Below, piece after piece: positions 23,740-32,385 of a stretch of DNA of 32,385 bases; within the stretch, counting starts at the first letter, position 1, and each line of letters opens with the position of its first letter. The stretch covers positions 24,773 to 57,157 of the forward strand of contig JADGJT010000121.1 in the NCBI GenBank assembly GCA_027604005.1, read 5' to 3'. The position numbers and the translations under genes were made by a program. Origin of the DNA: Dinochytrium kinnereticum. Lineage: Eukaryota; Chytridiomycota; Chytridiomycetes; Chytridiales; Chytridiaceae. The notes below the pieces were generated by a model that did no database searches, was not told where the DNA came from, and saw only the letters and a list, made by a program, of their open reading frames with translations.

Positions 23740-24080
23740 ATGGATTCCTCAAACATCGCACCTGCTGCTGAGGGAAACGCCGTCGCCCCGGAACAGACCA
23801 TTAAGTTCCCTCCAAAGCATCACCTTCTCAAAAAGCAGCTTGCTGGGTAGCATACCGCAACTTCAATCCTGTTCCTCACATCCTTGTAGAATTCACAGTC
23901 CGACTGATCAAGTCATGTCACCCGCCACCCAAAAGGTGGAGGCGAAGAGAAAGCACCTTCTTCATCAGTAAGCTGGACATTTGTTATGTGTTTTTTGTTG
24001 GTGCTAATTGAAGCAGCATCAAGCCAAAGTTCTTGGGAGACGAGTTGGCCAACAGCAGCAAAGATTCACAAAAGGATTAA
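23740..24080 (+). CDS. Spo12-like small protein
   Basis: Protein of 82 residues from three exons: 23740-23846, 23890-23967, 24017-24080, in consistent phase. The core HSPTDQVMSPATQKVEAKRK (38-57) fits the Spo12 family pattern SPTDxxxSPxTxKL followed by basic residues; yeast Spo12 is a regulator of mitotic exit and meiosis in the FEAR network. The rest is polar and probably disordered, with a basic stretch (KHHLLKKQ) before the core. The last acceptor is a tandem AAGCAG, so a one-serine variant is possible. It starts only 48 bases after the IFT122 stop on the same strand. The family call rests on this one motif; the cellular role here is inferred. Confidence 0.6.
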
Positions 24081-24208
24081 AAATCGTGACTGGGCGTATC
24101 TTCACAGCAAGCGAAAAGAGCTTTCAACGTGGCTTGGATGGACTGATTGCATCATCAAACGGAAAGGGGATCTTTCACTTTCTTTTCAAATAAACTCATT
24201 TTTTTTAA

Positions 24209-24580
24209 TTACATTGCGGTTTCTTTCAAATTCATTAGTTTGGCCTCTTTCATTCTTTCTTGAAGAGTTGCTTCACGTATTTCTCTGGCCAGACCCCATT
24301 GAGTATTGATCGGAGCGGCCATCCACCGAGCTACAGAGAAAAAAGTAAATAAAGACAGCCTTCCACAAGTAAAGTACTTCATGATTTGACGCTGAAGGTC
24401 TGATATATCCGACGCATACTTTCTTCTTATTTCATCTAGATCTTTGGTCTCTGCTCTTTCCAAGGCCTCTAAGCGACCGTAAAGCTTTTCAAGTGGCAAT
24501 GATCTGCATTGCTCCTGACATGGTTCAACAATTGCACCGCAAACAAATCTTACCCGTCGTAAAATGCTAAATGTCGACGA
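24209..24580 (-). CDS. Possible helical SARAH-like protein (model uncertain)
   Basis: An open minus-strand frame contains LPLEKLYGRLEALERAETK followed by DLDEIRRKYASDISDLQRQI. This resembles the SARAH dimerisation helix of Hippo-type kinases and their partners, in which LxxRLxxLD is followed by EIxxIRxKY. The frame is open from the acceptor-like CATAG before 24580 down to the stop at 24209-24211. An optional intron (24331-24377) would instead end the protein at 24273. No ATG lies in frame upstream of the helix, so a separate start exon is needed; ATGGAAGAG ending at 24683 (start 24691) could supply it in phase. That path overlaps a plus-strand frame beginning at 24564, and both cannot be right. 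No kinase domain is encoded nearby. The coding call is moderate; the domain name is inference. Confidence 0.4.
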   Translation of the reverse strand, partial: SSTFSILRRVRFVCGAIVEPCQEQCRSLPLEKLYGRLEALERAETKDLDEIRRKYASDISDLQRQIMKYFTCGRLSLFTFFSVARWMAAPINTQWGLAREIREATLQERMKEAKLMNLKETAM

Positions 24581-24824
24581 CTATGCAATCGATCATGGCG
24601 ATGTTCAATGGTCAGAAGTTAGTGCCGGCGAGAATTGGGAGGCCAATGAGATAGGTACGGGGCGGAGCGAAAGGCGACTGACCTCTTCCATCGTCACACA
24701 TAAATTGCCATGCTTCAGTGATCTTGAGAATCTCCAATAAAGCTAACTGTACGGAACAAAGGTCTAATGACCAGATAGTTCAGGTCTTCAACATAATTGT
24801 TTTGCAAACGTCAAATCAAAAAAT
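24581..24824. other. Spacer upstream of DPH6, with conflicting open frames
   Basis: Contains the DPH6 promoter and possible 5' exons of the minus-strand SARAH-like frame. On plus, an ATG at 24564 opens MLNVDDYAIDHGDVQWSE and reaches a GT donor at 24655; a join to 24719 would end in a TGA that overlaps the DPH6 ATG. On minus, a frame reading LALLEILKITEAWQF is open around 24685-24750. None can be settled without transcripts. Confidence 0.3.
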
Positions 24825-27762
24825 ATGAAAGTAGTGGCATTGCTTAGGTACGGTCATGTTCATGCATTCCATTGACCGGGATGCAAGCGGTGGGAAGGAC
24901 AGCTGTTATAATATATTGCACTGTACAGCGAACGGTCATGAAGTTGTGGCTTTGGCCAATTTAAGGCCTCCATCTGCAAGTGGAAAAGGTTCGAATGCAT
25001 TTTGAACAAATATCAATTTATACGATTCAAGATGAATTGGACAGCTTTATGTATCAAACAGTTGGGCATGATGCCATCCATTTTTTTGCGGAATGCATGA
25101 ATCTTCCACTGTTTAGACGAGAAATAGAGGGGACTTCTTCGCAGATCGAGGCCGACTATTCGATCACCCCTGAAGATGAGGTCGAGGATCTTTATCAATT
25201 ACTTTACAAAGTGAAGGTGGTCAATCCTCCTTTAAAGAAATTACTCATTAATTAGATGGCTATACCAGATATTAAAGGAGTTTCGGTTGGTGCGATATTG
25301 TCTAATTATCAAAGAGTTCGAGTCGAGAACGTGTGAGGGCTTTTTTTTTTTAAAAGTATTCTTTAATGTAATTGTTTGGAAGATGCTCACGACTTGGGCT
25401 CGTTTCTCTATCGTTTCTTTGGAGACTCGATCAAGCTGAATTGATGAGTGATATGATTAGCCATGAGGTTCACGCCGTTTTCGTAAAAGTTGCTGGTGCA
25501 GGTATTAGATTGCATTATATAGCACCTTTTTAAAAGTCAAAGGGTTTAAAAAAGCCCATCTTGGCAAGTCGCTGGAAGAGATGCATCCCATTTTAATATC
25601 TCTGGTATATTATAAGGCTTTAACATTGAAAAAGTAATCGTCTAGTAGAACCAGAAATTTGGCAGTCATATCTGCGGCGAAGGCGGTGAATTTGAAACTT
25701 TGACCCTAGACATGCCCTTGTTTGTAAAGAGAATTGTGCTGTATGTATATGACATGCTATTCTTTTTAATGTTACAAGTGATGAAGTCGAGGCCGTTACT
25801 ATATCGGACGATCCATTCGCCGCCGTCGCCTACCTTCGAATCAAGTCTGCTCACCTTGAGGAAAAAGATAGTATCAGCATTCCCGAAACTTATTGGGAAA
25901 GTCTTCGTCTTTCGGCAAGGACACCAGAGGGGGCTCCCCTACAGATGCTGAATAGAGCATCTGATATAGATGGTTCAGGAAGGATTTCTGCTGTGGAGAC
26001 CAATGCCTTACTGGAGAAGAATCACGTCGAAAATAACTATCCATCATCGTATTCAGTTGGATGGAAACCGCCGTTTCTCTCTATTTTCGGGGTCACAAAA
26101 GAAGATAATCCATTGCTTCTCAAAGGAAATGATTCCAAAGAAATCGAGGACGAGACGAAAGCTGTACTGGAAGTTATTCAAGGTAGCGCGCCTCTGTTTT
26201 CCTTCTCTCACTCATCCCGACGACATAGCTGAACTCGTAGCGCGCGGAATGAATTTTGCGCATCTTGTTCAAGTCACTATCTATTTAAAAGACATGTCAC
26301 TCTTTACTCGCCTGAATGAGATCTATGGAAGCCACTTTAAGTTAAATCCTGCTACAAGGTTAGAGCCTTTTTATGCTTTCCACTAACGGCTTTAAGAGTT
26401 ACGGTAGAACTCCCGTTAAGAGAAGGCTGTCAAATACAAGTCGATTGTGTTGCATGTTTAGATATTCCAGATTTTCCCCGAGAATCTATGCATGTCCAGA
26501 GTATCTCTTATTGGGCGTGAGTTCATTTTCAAAAAGTGTTGATCTTAACTATCTTAGTCCTGCAAATATAGGGTAATTTTAGCTCAGTTTTCTCATGCTG
26601 ACTCGTAATTCTAGTCCTTACAGCCAAGCCATTAAGGTTGATTATTTTTATGTCTTGTATTTAATTGCAATCGTAGGTAGCGGATCACGTCTATGTTGCA
26701 GGGCAAATAGGGCTGATCCCTAACACAATGGAACTTGCACCGGCCGATCCGGCTCTACCAGATAATCAATATGCAGTGAGCCTTGCGAACCTTAACGCTA
26801 TTGCAGTCACGCAGAACTGCAGCTTTGATGATGCAGCTTTATGTGTTTGTTATGTTTCGAGACGAACTTTATTGAACACGGCTTACAGTTACTGGACTGC
26901 TGTTAATGTGAGATAGCATCCTTTATGTAGCCCTTGTATTTGAAGTTGATTGACGCTTATGAACTCAATAATCTTACCCAGCTCGTTCTTTCTTTATATT
27001 TTGTGGTTAGCCGAAAAATTCATCCGTACCGTCCCTATTTCTTGTCGTCCCCCAACTCCCCAGAGGCGCCGCCGTAGAGTGGCAGGTATTCTATCAGGAT
27101 AAAGACATTGCGAACCGATCGGAATCGGTCGAAGCTCTGGAGTTGGAGAGCTCGGTATCGAAAAAGTGTAAGAATTTATTTACCTGACGACTTACTTATA
27201 AGTTCCAAGTGGAGATCGGTGACATGGGAAGTGTGAATATTAGGGCATGGGTTCGTAGAACATTGATAACTGTTGCTGGGTCTGCTTTGCTTAGAGGTGA
27301 GGGGTTTGGAATTCCTCTGGCTCCTGTCTGGCGTAATCATTAGAAAAGCATTCATTCTTACGTGGTTTTTGTTGCCTTTTCTCTGACCAGGATCTGTGAA
27401 TCAAGAAAGCCTTTTTCAGTCTGTCGAGATCTTCCTTAAAGGCCTTTATGATGTTGCAGACGAGATAGCCTTAGGCAGCAGCACACTTCTAAATGGAGCT
27501 ATTTCTTTAAGGGTTTTCTACTTGGATTCACTTCCGTATAGCTTGCTGTTTGAAGGTGAGCCCTACAAAAGCATCCACACGAGTTATTTCTTTATTTATA
27601 TTTTTTTCTCTTCTTTCTACAGCAATTTCATTACATCTTAAAAGTGTCTGGGGCCCGAAGAGTCCCGCCTTTTCACTAGTTCCTGTGAACGAAGTTATGG
27701 GCGGTGCAATTTTTGCAGGCCATATCGTCTTTTCATCTTTTGCCCACGCTGCACCTCGTTAA
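24825..27762 (+). CDS. DPH6: Diphthine-ammonia ligase with two RidA-like domains
   Basis: Catalyses the last step of diphthamide synthesis on translation elongation factor eEF2 (diphthine + ammonia + ATP). Seventeen exons: 24825-24847, 24888-24988, 25032-25216, 25256-25332, 25383-25501, 25543-25604, 25649-25740, 25779-26182, 26229-26358, 26397-26516, 26558-26572, 26615-26636, 26677-26907, 27011-27167, 27210-27296, 27391-27555, 27623-27762; 709 residues (yeast Dph6 is 685). The N-terminal PP-loop ATPase has SGGKDS (8-13), ELDSFMYQTVGHDAI, SVGAILSNYQRVRVENVC and the diagnostic CGEGGEFET (198-206). Two RidA-like domains follow: HLVQVTIYLKDMSLFTRLNE in the first, and PANIGPYSQAIKVADHVYV then GQIGLIP in the second. 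This fusion is usual in fungi. Exons of 15 and 22 bases occur in the second RidA domain. The junction 27167/27210 is ambiguous: 27154/27203 also keeps frame. Confidence 0.94.
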
Positions 27763-27906
27763 AAAAAATAAACCAATGGCGTTCAATTCTATCAACAAAA
27801 TATAGAACTTTTTGATAAATCTTGTTAAAACCAATTCAAAAGGGTCGCAAACTACACCAACAAAGAGCAAGGATACAATTAAAAAAAATTAAAAAAAATC
27901 CACCAT

Positions 27907-28948
27907 TCACTGCGGAACGATATCTGCAGCCCGTAACCAAGAAGAAATTGCATCCAAGATAGCCACCTCATTCCCAAACCAGAAGTGGTCGGCACCGTCT
28001 ACAATTTTTATCGACTTCTTTGGAGGCAATGTAACAAAAAAGTCTTGAAATGATTTCAGCTCTGTGAAGTTGTCGTTGGAACCCATGATGAAGAGCTTTG
28101 GGACTGTTTGGGGGGTGGATGCTATTGAGTCCAGGAATTGCTGGGAGTTGAAGAGCGTTAGTGACCAGAGAACAGAGTAGGGGTATGATATGTTTATGAT
28201 GCCTGGGGTTTTTTGTTTTTTATTTTTAGGAAAGTGAAGGAAAGATGTGAAGTGCGTTAGTTATCAAACGTGTGGGAGGAGCAGAAGAAGGGTGTTTACC
28301 GATGCATTCGGGTATTTCGCAATTGGCAGCGCTCGATACAACCGAACCAAAGCTATATCCCTATAACAAGAAAAAAAGAGGAACGCTCATTCAACACTCC
28401 ACCTTTTCGCTAACCCAAAAAAAAAGTCTTACACAGAGGATGAAATATTTTGGCGCAAGGTCCGGTCGTCCCTTTATGAACTTGTAGACTGAAACCACGT
28501 CATCCAATTCACCCATGGCTTTGTATATCGAGAAAGTTATTTTGAGATATCGGGGTCATTCAGAGTTCAACTTAAAAAAGAGGAAACACAAACCCGTGAA
28601 CGTCCCCCACCCTGTCGATTTGCCCACACCACGGAAATTGAAACGTGCAGTCATAAACCCTTGCGAAGAAAAAAACTCGAAACATCTCGTAACAACTTTT
28701 CATGGAAAGCGTAAAGGGGAAGGGTTGGGGATTGTTGAGCAAAGTAATGTCAGCGTCAGTGTTTCTGGGGTACAAAAAGATGCTGTACCATTATTATGTA
28801 GATTCCCACCGAGCCTTCCGTAAGGGTGCGTCATTATCACACAAACATCCTTATTACGCCCTGATCCATGGAATATCTTTGACTCCAAGGACACGCTGTT
28901 CGTTGATGGGATGAAGCAGGATTCTTCGGGAACCTCTCGTCGCATCAT
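27907..28948 (-). CDS. Alpha/beta hydrolase family protein
   Basis: Soluble serine hydrolase of 234 residues. Model: complement of 27907-28202, 28300-28360, 28433-28518, 28594-28695, 28789-28948; all phases agree. It has the features of a widespread small alpha/beta hydrolase group: THPYGRLGGNLHNN near the oxyanion strand, TARFNFRGVGKSTG, the nucleophile elbow GYSFGS (S119), an acid residue D180 in MGSND, and the catalytic histidine H209 in GADHFW. All three triad residues are present, so it should be active, probably on an ester or a similar substrate; the substrate is unknown. There is no signal peptide. The start at 28948 (two adjacent methionines) lies 44 bases from the start of the divergent rhomboid gene. 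Confidence 0.88.
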
Positions 28949-28992
28949 TCTTTTTCAAAACAAGAGGTTTGTCAACCGGCGTTTGGGAAAAA
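28949..28992. promoter_or_regulatory. 44-base divergent intergenic region
   Basis: The only DNA between the start codons of the hydrolase (minus) and the rhomboid (plus). Too short for two separate core promoters with leader sequences, so a shared bidirectional promoter or transcription starts inside the opposite gene are implied. This is inference from layout. Confidence 0.35.
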
Positions 28993-29843
28993 ATGAATGG
29001 GACTGTGCTCGCCATTGGGACGTTGGCGACCCTGACGACGCCGTCAATGTTGTCATTGTACCATGATAGAATCGGGTTGGAGAAACCGTTGATAGGGTAT
29101 CGATTCGCGCAGCAGCATTTGATCTTGAAGTATGATGGATATGTGATGAGGAGAGGAGAATGTTGACGATCCGTTTTAACAGATTCACATCATCGGATAG
29201 CATCCGAAACCTCCGAATACAATCACCTTCCTACACTCTCATCACTCACATGTTTCACCACCTTGATTTCAACCACTGGGTCGGGAATATTTACACAATG
29301 ATCACCGTTGGAATCAGTCTGGACGCAGGGTTCTTTGGAACGTTGTTCGTGTTCATCGGTGGGGGTCTAGTGGGATCCTTGTCTCAAGCTCTCGAATGGA
29401 CGTACTCCTCTAAGCCAAAAGGGCTCGTTCAAACCGTTGCCAAAAAGGCTCTTCCAGAATCTTGGATTGAGGAAGAGAGTCCGTTAAATTGGATCATGAA
29501 ACGTGTTACTGGCGTTGAGAAGGCTAATGTGTTGGATAGGACTTTTGGTATGTGTGGTGCGAGTGCTGGGGTTTATGGACTTATTGGGGCTGAGTTTGCT
29601 TATTTGGCGAGACATATTTATGGGACGCTGAAACGCGCGGGGAGGGCTAGAAGGGGGAGTGTTGAGAGGGAGATTCAGATGAATCGGTTGATGAGGTTGA
29701 CTTCTGTGGCGTTGGGACATGTGTTGAATGTTGGTGCGCAGGTGTTGGCAGTCTCGACGTCAGAGTCGAGAGTTGCCGTGGGTCATGCCGCTCACATTGG
29801 GGGATTTTTATTTGGAGTGTCGGTGTCGTCGTTGTTTGTCTGA
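28993..29843 (+). CDS. Rhomboid family intramembrane serine protease
   Basis: Cleaves transmembrane substrates within the bilayer. Two exons, 28993-29129 and 29183-29843, give 265 residues. The intron is required: reading through it hits a stop at 29164. The rhomboid signature is complete: THMFHHLDFNHWVGNIYTM (second helix, with the H and N of the oxyanion region), CGASAGVYG with nucleophile S173, and GHAAHIGGFLFG with catalytic H250. A large polar loop (about 115-165) separates the helix pairs. No targeting signal is obvious, so whether it sits in the secretory pathway or in mitochondria cannot be told. It is followed 124 bases later by TBCK on the same strand. Confidence 0.92.
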
Positions 29844-29967
29844 AGATCTTGGTGTGAAAAAGTGGAGTTCAATCGTGTCAAATACATTGTTATTGTTATT
29901 TAAACCGTGTGGGGCAACGCGTTGAACCTTTTGGATGGTGTTTTTCTTTTTGGGTTGTGTGACAACT

Positions 29968-32385
29968 ATGTTCGGAGTGAAGCATGGGTTGCTCGCTCCT
30001 CCTGCGAGACGAGAGGATACGCTTGCTTGCCGCACTTTCTGGCCTTTACCGGGGCATGATTCGGACATCATTGGGAGGTTTCAATGCCTGAAGGATCTTC
30101 ATCATGTGAATTTGTGTCGGTACCTCGATATCACCAAGGATTCTAACGGTGGGCAGTCGTCGGTTTGAAGCTCATGGGTGGAGCCTATTGCTTATGTATT
30201 TATTTATTATTATTATTTTTTATTTGAAGGGAGGTTGTTTGTTACGCTTGAATGGACTGGAAAATCGTTGAGGGATGTCCTTGCTGAGCAGTTACGTGTG
30301 GTTTGTCTTGATCGTTATTTTCTTGGCGGTTTCATTTATTTATTTCGGTTGTATGTATTTTTTCTCTTCTTCCACTGGTATAGGGAGGATGGGAGATTGA
30401 GAGATATGATCAGGCTTCGGAAATGGTGTGGCCAGATTGTGGAGGCGCTGTGTTATCTTGCTGAAAGGAAGATTGCGCATAAGAATTTGAGCTCAAAGAA
30501 TGTTATGGTTGATCGGGAAGGGAATCTCAAGCTTGCTGATTATGAGTTGGATCATGTTACGGATCATGGGAGGCTCGTTTCATTTCCCATAGGGTGAGGG
30601 GTTTCGTTTACTTTTTAGGAGAATGTTGCTAGGTTTTTTTTTCTCTTTTTTTTTTCGGATTTGCGAATTAACCTTTGCCTTGCCTTAAGGAAGGATATCT
30701 CTTTTTCTGTTGAGAGCCACCTAACACTTTTTTTTCTCAACTATAAAGATACCCCGAATACCTCGCCCCAGAAATCCTTCTCCGACCCCCCCACTCCCAA
30801 ACCCTCGTAAACTCAAAGGTTTATTCCCGATTAAGTCAGAAAAGGATCCAAGCTAACATAGCCTTCTTAAAAAAAAAGCCAGACGTCTGGTCTCTTGGCA
30901 TCCTCCTGATGGAACTCTACTTTGGCTCCTCCTCCATCTTCCCATTCAACCGCACTAACCCCGATGAGGTTATCGACAAATCCATCGCGATGATCGATCA
31001 CGACATGAAACCTCTTCTGGACCTTCTGGACGCGACTACTGACGAATCATTCCGAAATTTCGTCAAGGAGTGCCTTGTCGTTGATGTGACATCACGCCAC
31101 GATCTCTTCTCACTCAAATCTCGTCACCACGATTTCCTCCTTATTGTCACCGGTGGTCCCACACCCATCACAGTCAACGCGCCCTCTCTTCACCACCTTT
31201 TTCATCTCTGGAAACTCTTGGGAGGTGATGTGGAGACGGAGCTTAGGAGACAGGGAGCCGTTCTCGCCGCCCCTTCTATCCAGCGTCTACCGTTGCTTGT
31301 CAAGGTCAATCAGGATGTTGATGCCGCTCTCATCCTTTCTGAACCACGAAGAATCTTCACCGACCTTCATTACCCCCTTTCGATGGACGCCGTGTGGGCC
31401 GTCATTGATCGTGGGATGGTGATGAACGGGGTCGTGAGGTCCCGTCAGTCTGGGCCGTCGGTGAAGGGGGGTGGTGTCCCGCCTCCACCGCCGCCAAAGG
31501 GGATGCCACCGCCTCCGGTTGAGGAGACGGGGAGGTATGATTGGAAAGGAAGGTGGGGGTTTGATGGGGGGAAGGTGGATGCGCTTTTGGGGAGGGTGGA
31601 GGGGAGGGCACCCGTTGTTGGGTTGGTTGGAAGAGAGAGGGATGTGGGGTATCAGATTGGGAGGATTGGGACTTTTTTGGGGTTGTTGGGGGAGTATCCG
31701 GTTTCTGTGGGGGAGGTTTGGAGAGAGGCTGGGGTTGATGTGCCGCCTGTGAGTCTTTTTTTTTTGTTTCTATTTTTCGCTGCAACCTCCCTCTTGCCTT
31801 ATTTCCCTTTTGTGCCCCTTTTTTTTTTGCCGGGGGGGTTTGAGACTTGGTTATTTTTTTTTTTGTCCTGTCTTTTTTTTTTCTGGTTTTGTTTATCTGT
31901 TTGGTGACGTGGGGTTTCCTGACAGTTCCCTCTTATATTTTCTTCTTTTCTTTTTTTTTTATTTTTTAATATTTTGGGCGCTCTAGGTCCTGCGTGGGAT
32001 TTTTTTTATGACTCGTTTGATAAATAGTCGGTGCATAGTATTGATAGACAGGTATTTGGTCTTCTTCTTTTTACTTTTTTTTTCCCTCTGTTTTCCCCTC
32101 CCTTCTTTTTTTTTTTTTTTTGGTGATGCTTTGTGGGGGTGTCGTTTTGCTTTTTTTTTCATTGAATCGTGCTCTGTGTTTTTTTTTTTTTTGGCTTCTA
32201 ATTGGTTTTGGTTTTGGTTGTAGCTTGATTTGGATATTCCTCGGTGTCATCAGGTGAGAGTTTTTTTCTTTTTAGTGGGGTTTTGAGAAATTGGGGGGGG
32301 TGCAATGTTTTTTTTTACCTTTTTTTTGGGGGGGGGGGGATAGGAATGGCCTTTTTTTTTGACGTTTGTTGGGCGAAAGGATTGT
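29968..32385 (+). CDS. TBCK: TBC domain-containing protein kinase-like, TBCK (3' truncated)
   Basis: Rab-GAP-type protein linked in animals to mTOR signalling and the Rab5 FERRY complex. Exons seen: 29968-30148, 30230 to about 30295, 30384-30593, 30749-30818, 30879-31748, 31987 to about 32043, 32224-32253; it continues off the right edge. The N-terminal kinase-like domain is catalytically dead: IAHKNLSSKNVMVD replaces HRD and LADYELD replaces DFG, and no lysine motif is visible. GYPEYLAPEI and KPDVWSLGILLMELYFG are intact. A poly-proline insert (GGGVPPPPPPKGMPPPP) at about 31470-31525 precedes the linker to the TBC domain. The segments WREAGVDVPP, VLRG and LDLDIPRCHQ mark the start of the TBC domain, as in human TBCK. 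The joins after 30295 and after 31987 do not resolve cleanly in phase; both lie beside long T-runs. The C-terminal rhodanese domain would be outside the window. Confidence 0.87.

Noticed and set aside
24564..24828. Two-exon plus-strand protein MLNVDDYAID... ending over the DPH6 ATG
   Set aside because: First exon looks coding-like, but the second half has no protein character and the overlap with DPH6 is implausible; kept as an open question rather than called.
27841..27906. A-rich tract after DPH6 as a terminator or repeat element
   Set aside because: Simple A-runs near converging 3' ends; nothing beyond an ordinary polyadenylation region can be supported.
31749..31986. Read-through of TBCK into a hydrophobic FFLFLFF tail
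   Set aside because: The GTGAGT donor at 31749 and the CTCTAG acceptor at 31986 rejoin PP to VLRG as in other TBCK proteins; the phenylalanines come from intronic T-runs.

Overview
This is an intron-rich eukaryotic window that reads as the nuclear DNA of a flagellated (zoosporic) fungus, most likely a chytrid. The reasons are a complete intraflagellar transport gene (IFT122), which Dikarya and most other non-flagellated fungi lack; a diphthamide synthetase carrying the two RidA-like domains typical of fungi; a Spo12-type small protein; short GT-AG introns (about 35-300 bases); and very tight gene spacing. Animal-like families that Dikarya lack (GABA-B-type class C receptors, TBCK) are also present. 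No mobile element, tRNA, rRNA or CRISPR array was recognised. All gene models below were built by hand: exon ends were chosen on GT/AG sites, reading phase and family alignment from memory, with no transcript data.

Layout. 1-9536: two tandem minus-strand GABA-B-like class C receptors. The first runs off the left edge; the second is complete (15 exons, 839 aa). 9946-12481: molybdenum cofactor sulfurase on minus, divergent by 70 bases from 12552-13270, a promethin/LDAF1-like membrane protein on plus. 13780-16098: CaMKI-like kinase on minus. 17038-18070: VPS28 (ESCRT-I) on plus, split into eight small exons. 18638-19428: V-ATPase proteolipid on minus, sharing a 499-base divergent spacer with IFT122 (19928-23691, plus). 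23740-24080: Spo12-like small protein. 24209-24580: a minus-strand helical SARAH-like reading frame whose model is unsettled. 24825-27762: DPH6 with two RidA-like domains. 27907-28948 (minus) and 28993-29843 (plus): an alpha/beta hydrolase and a rhomboid protease with only 44 bases between their start codons. 29968 to the right edge: TBCK, 3'-truncated.

Most genes are unrelated housekeeping functions packed together (membrane traffic: VPS28, V-ATPase, IFT122, TBCK; translation factor modification: DPH6; cofactor: MOCOS). The most distinctive part is the receptor pair: orthodox GABA-B-like ligand-binding and 7TM modules, a possible PH-like cytosolic tail, differing intron sets between the two paralogues, a 17-base microexon, and a repeated switch from C-rich to G/T-rich coding strand inside each exon. 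The same switch reappears in MOCOS, rhomboid and TBCK exons and has no explanation in the annotation.
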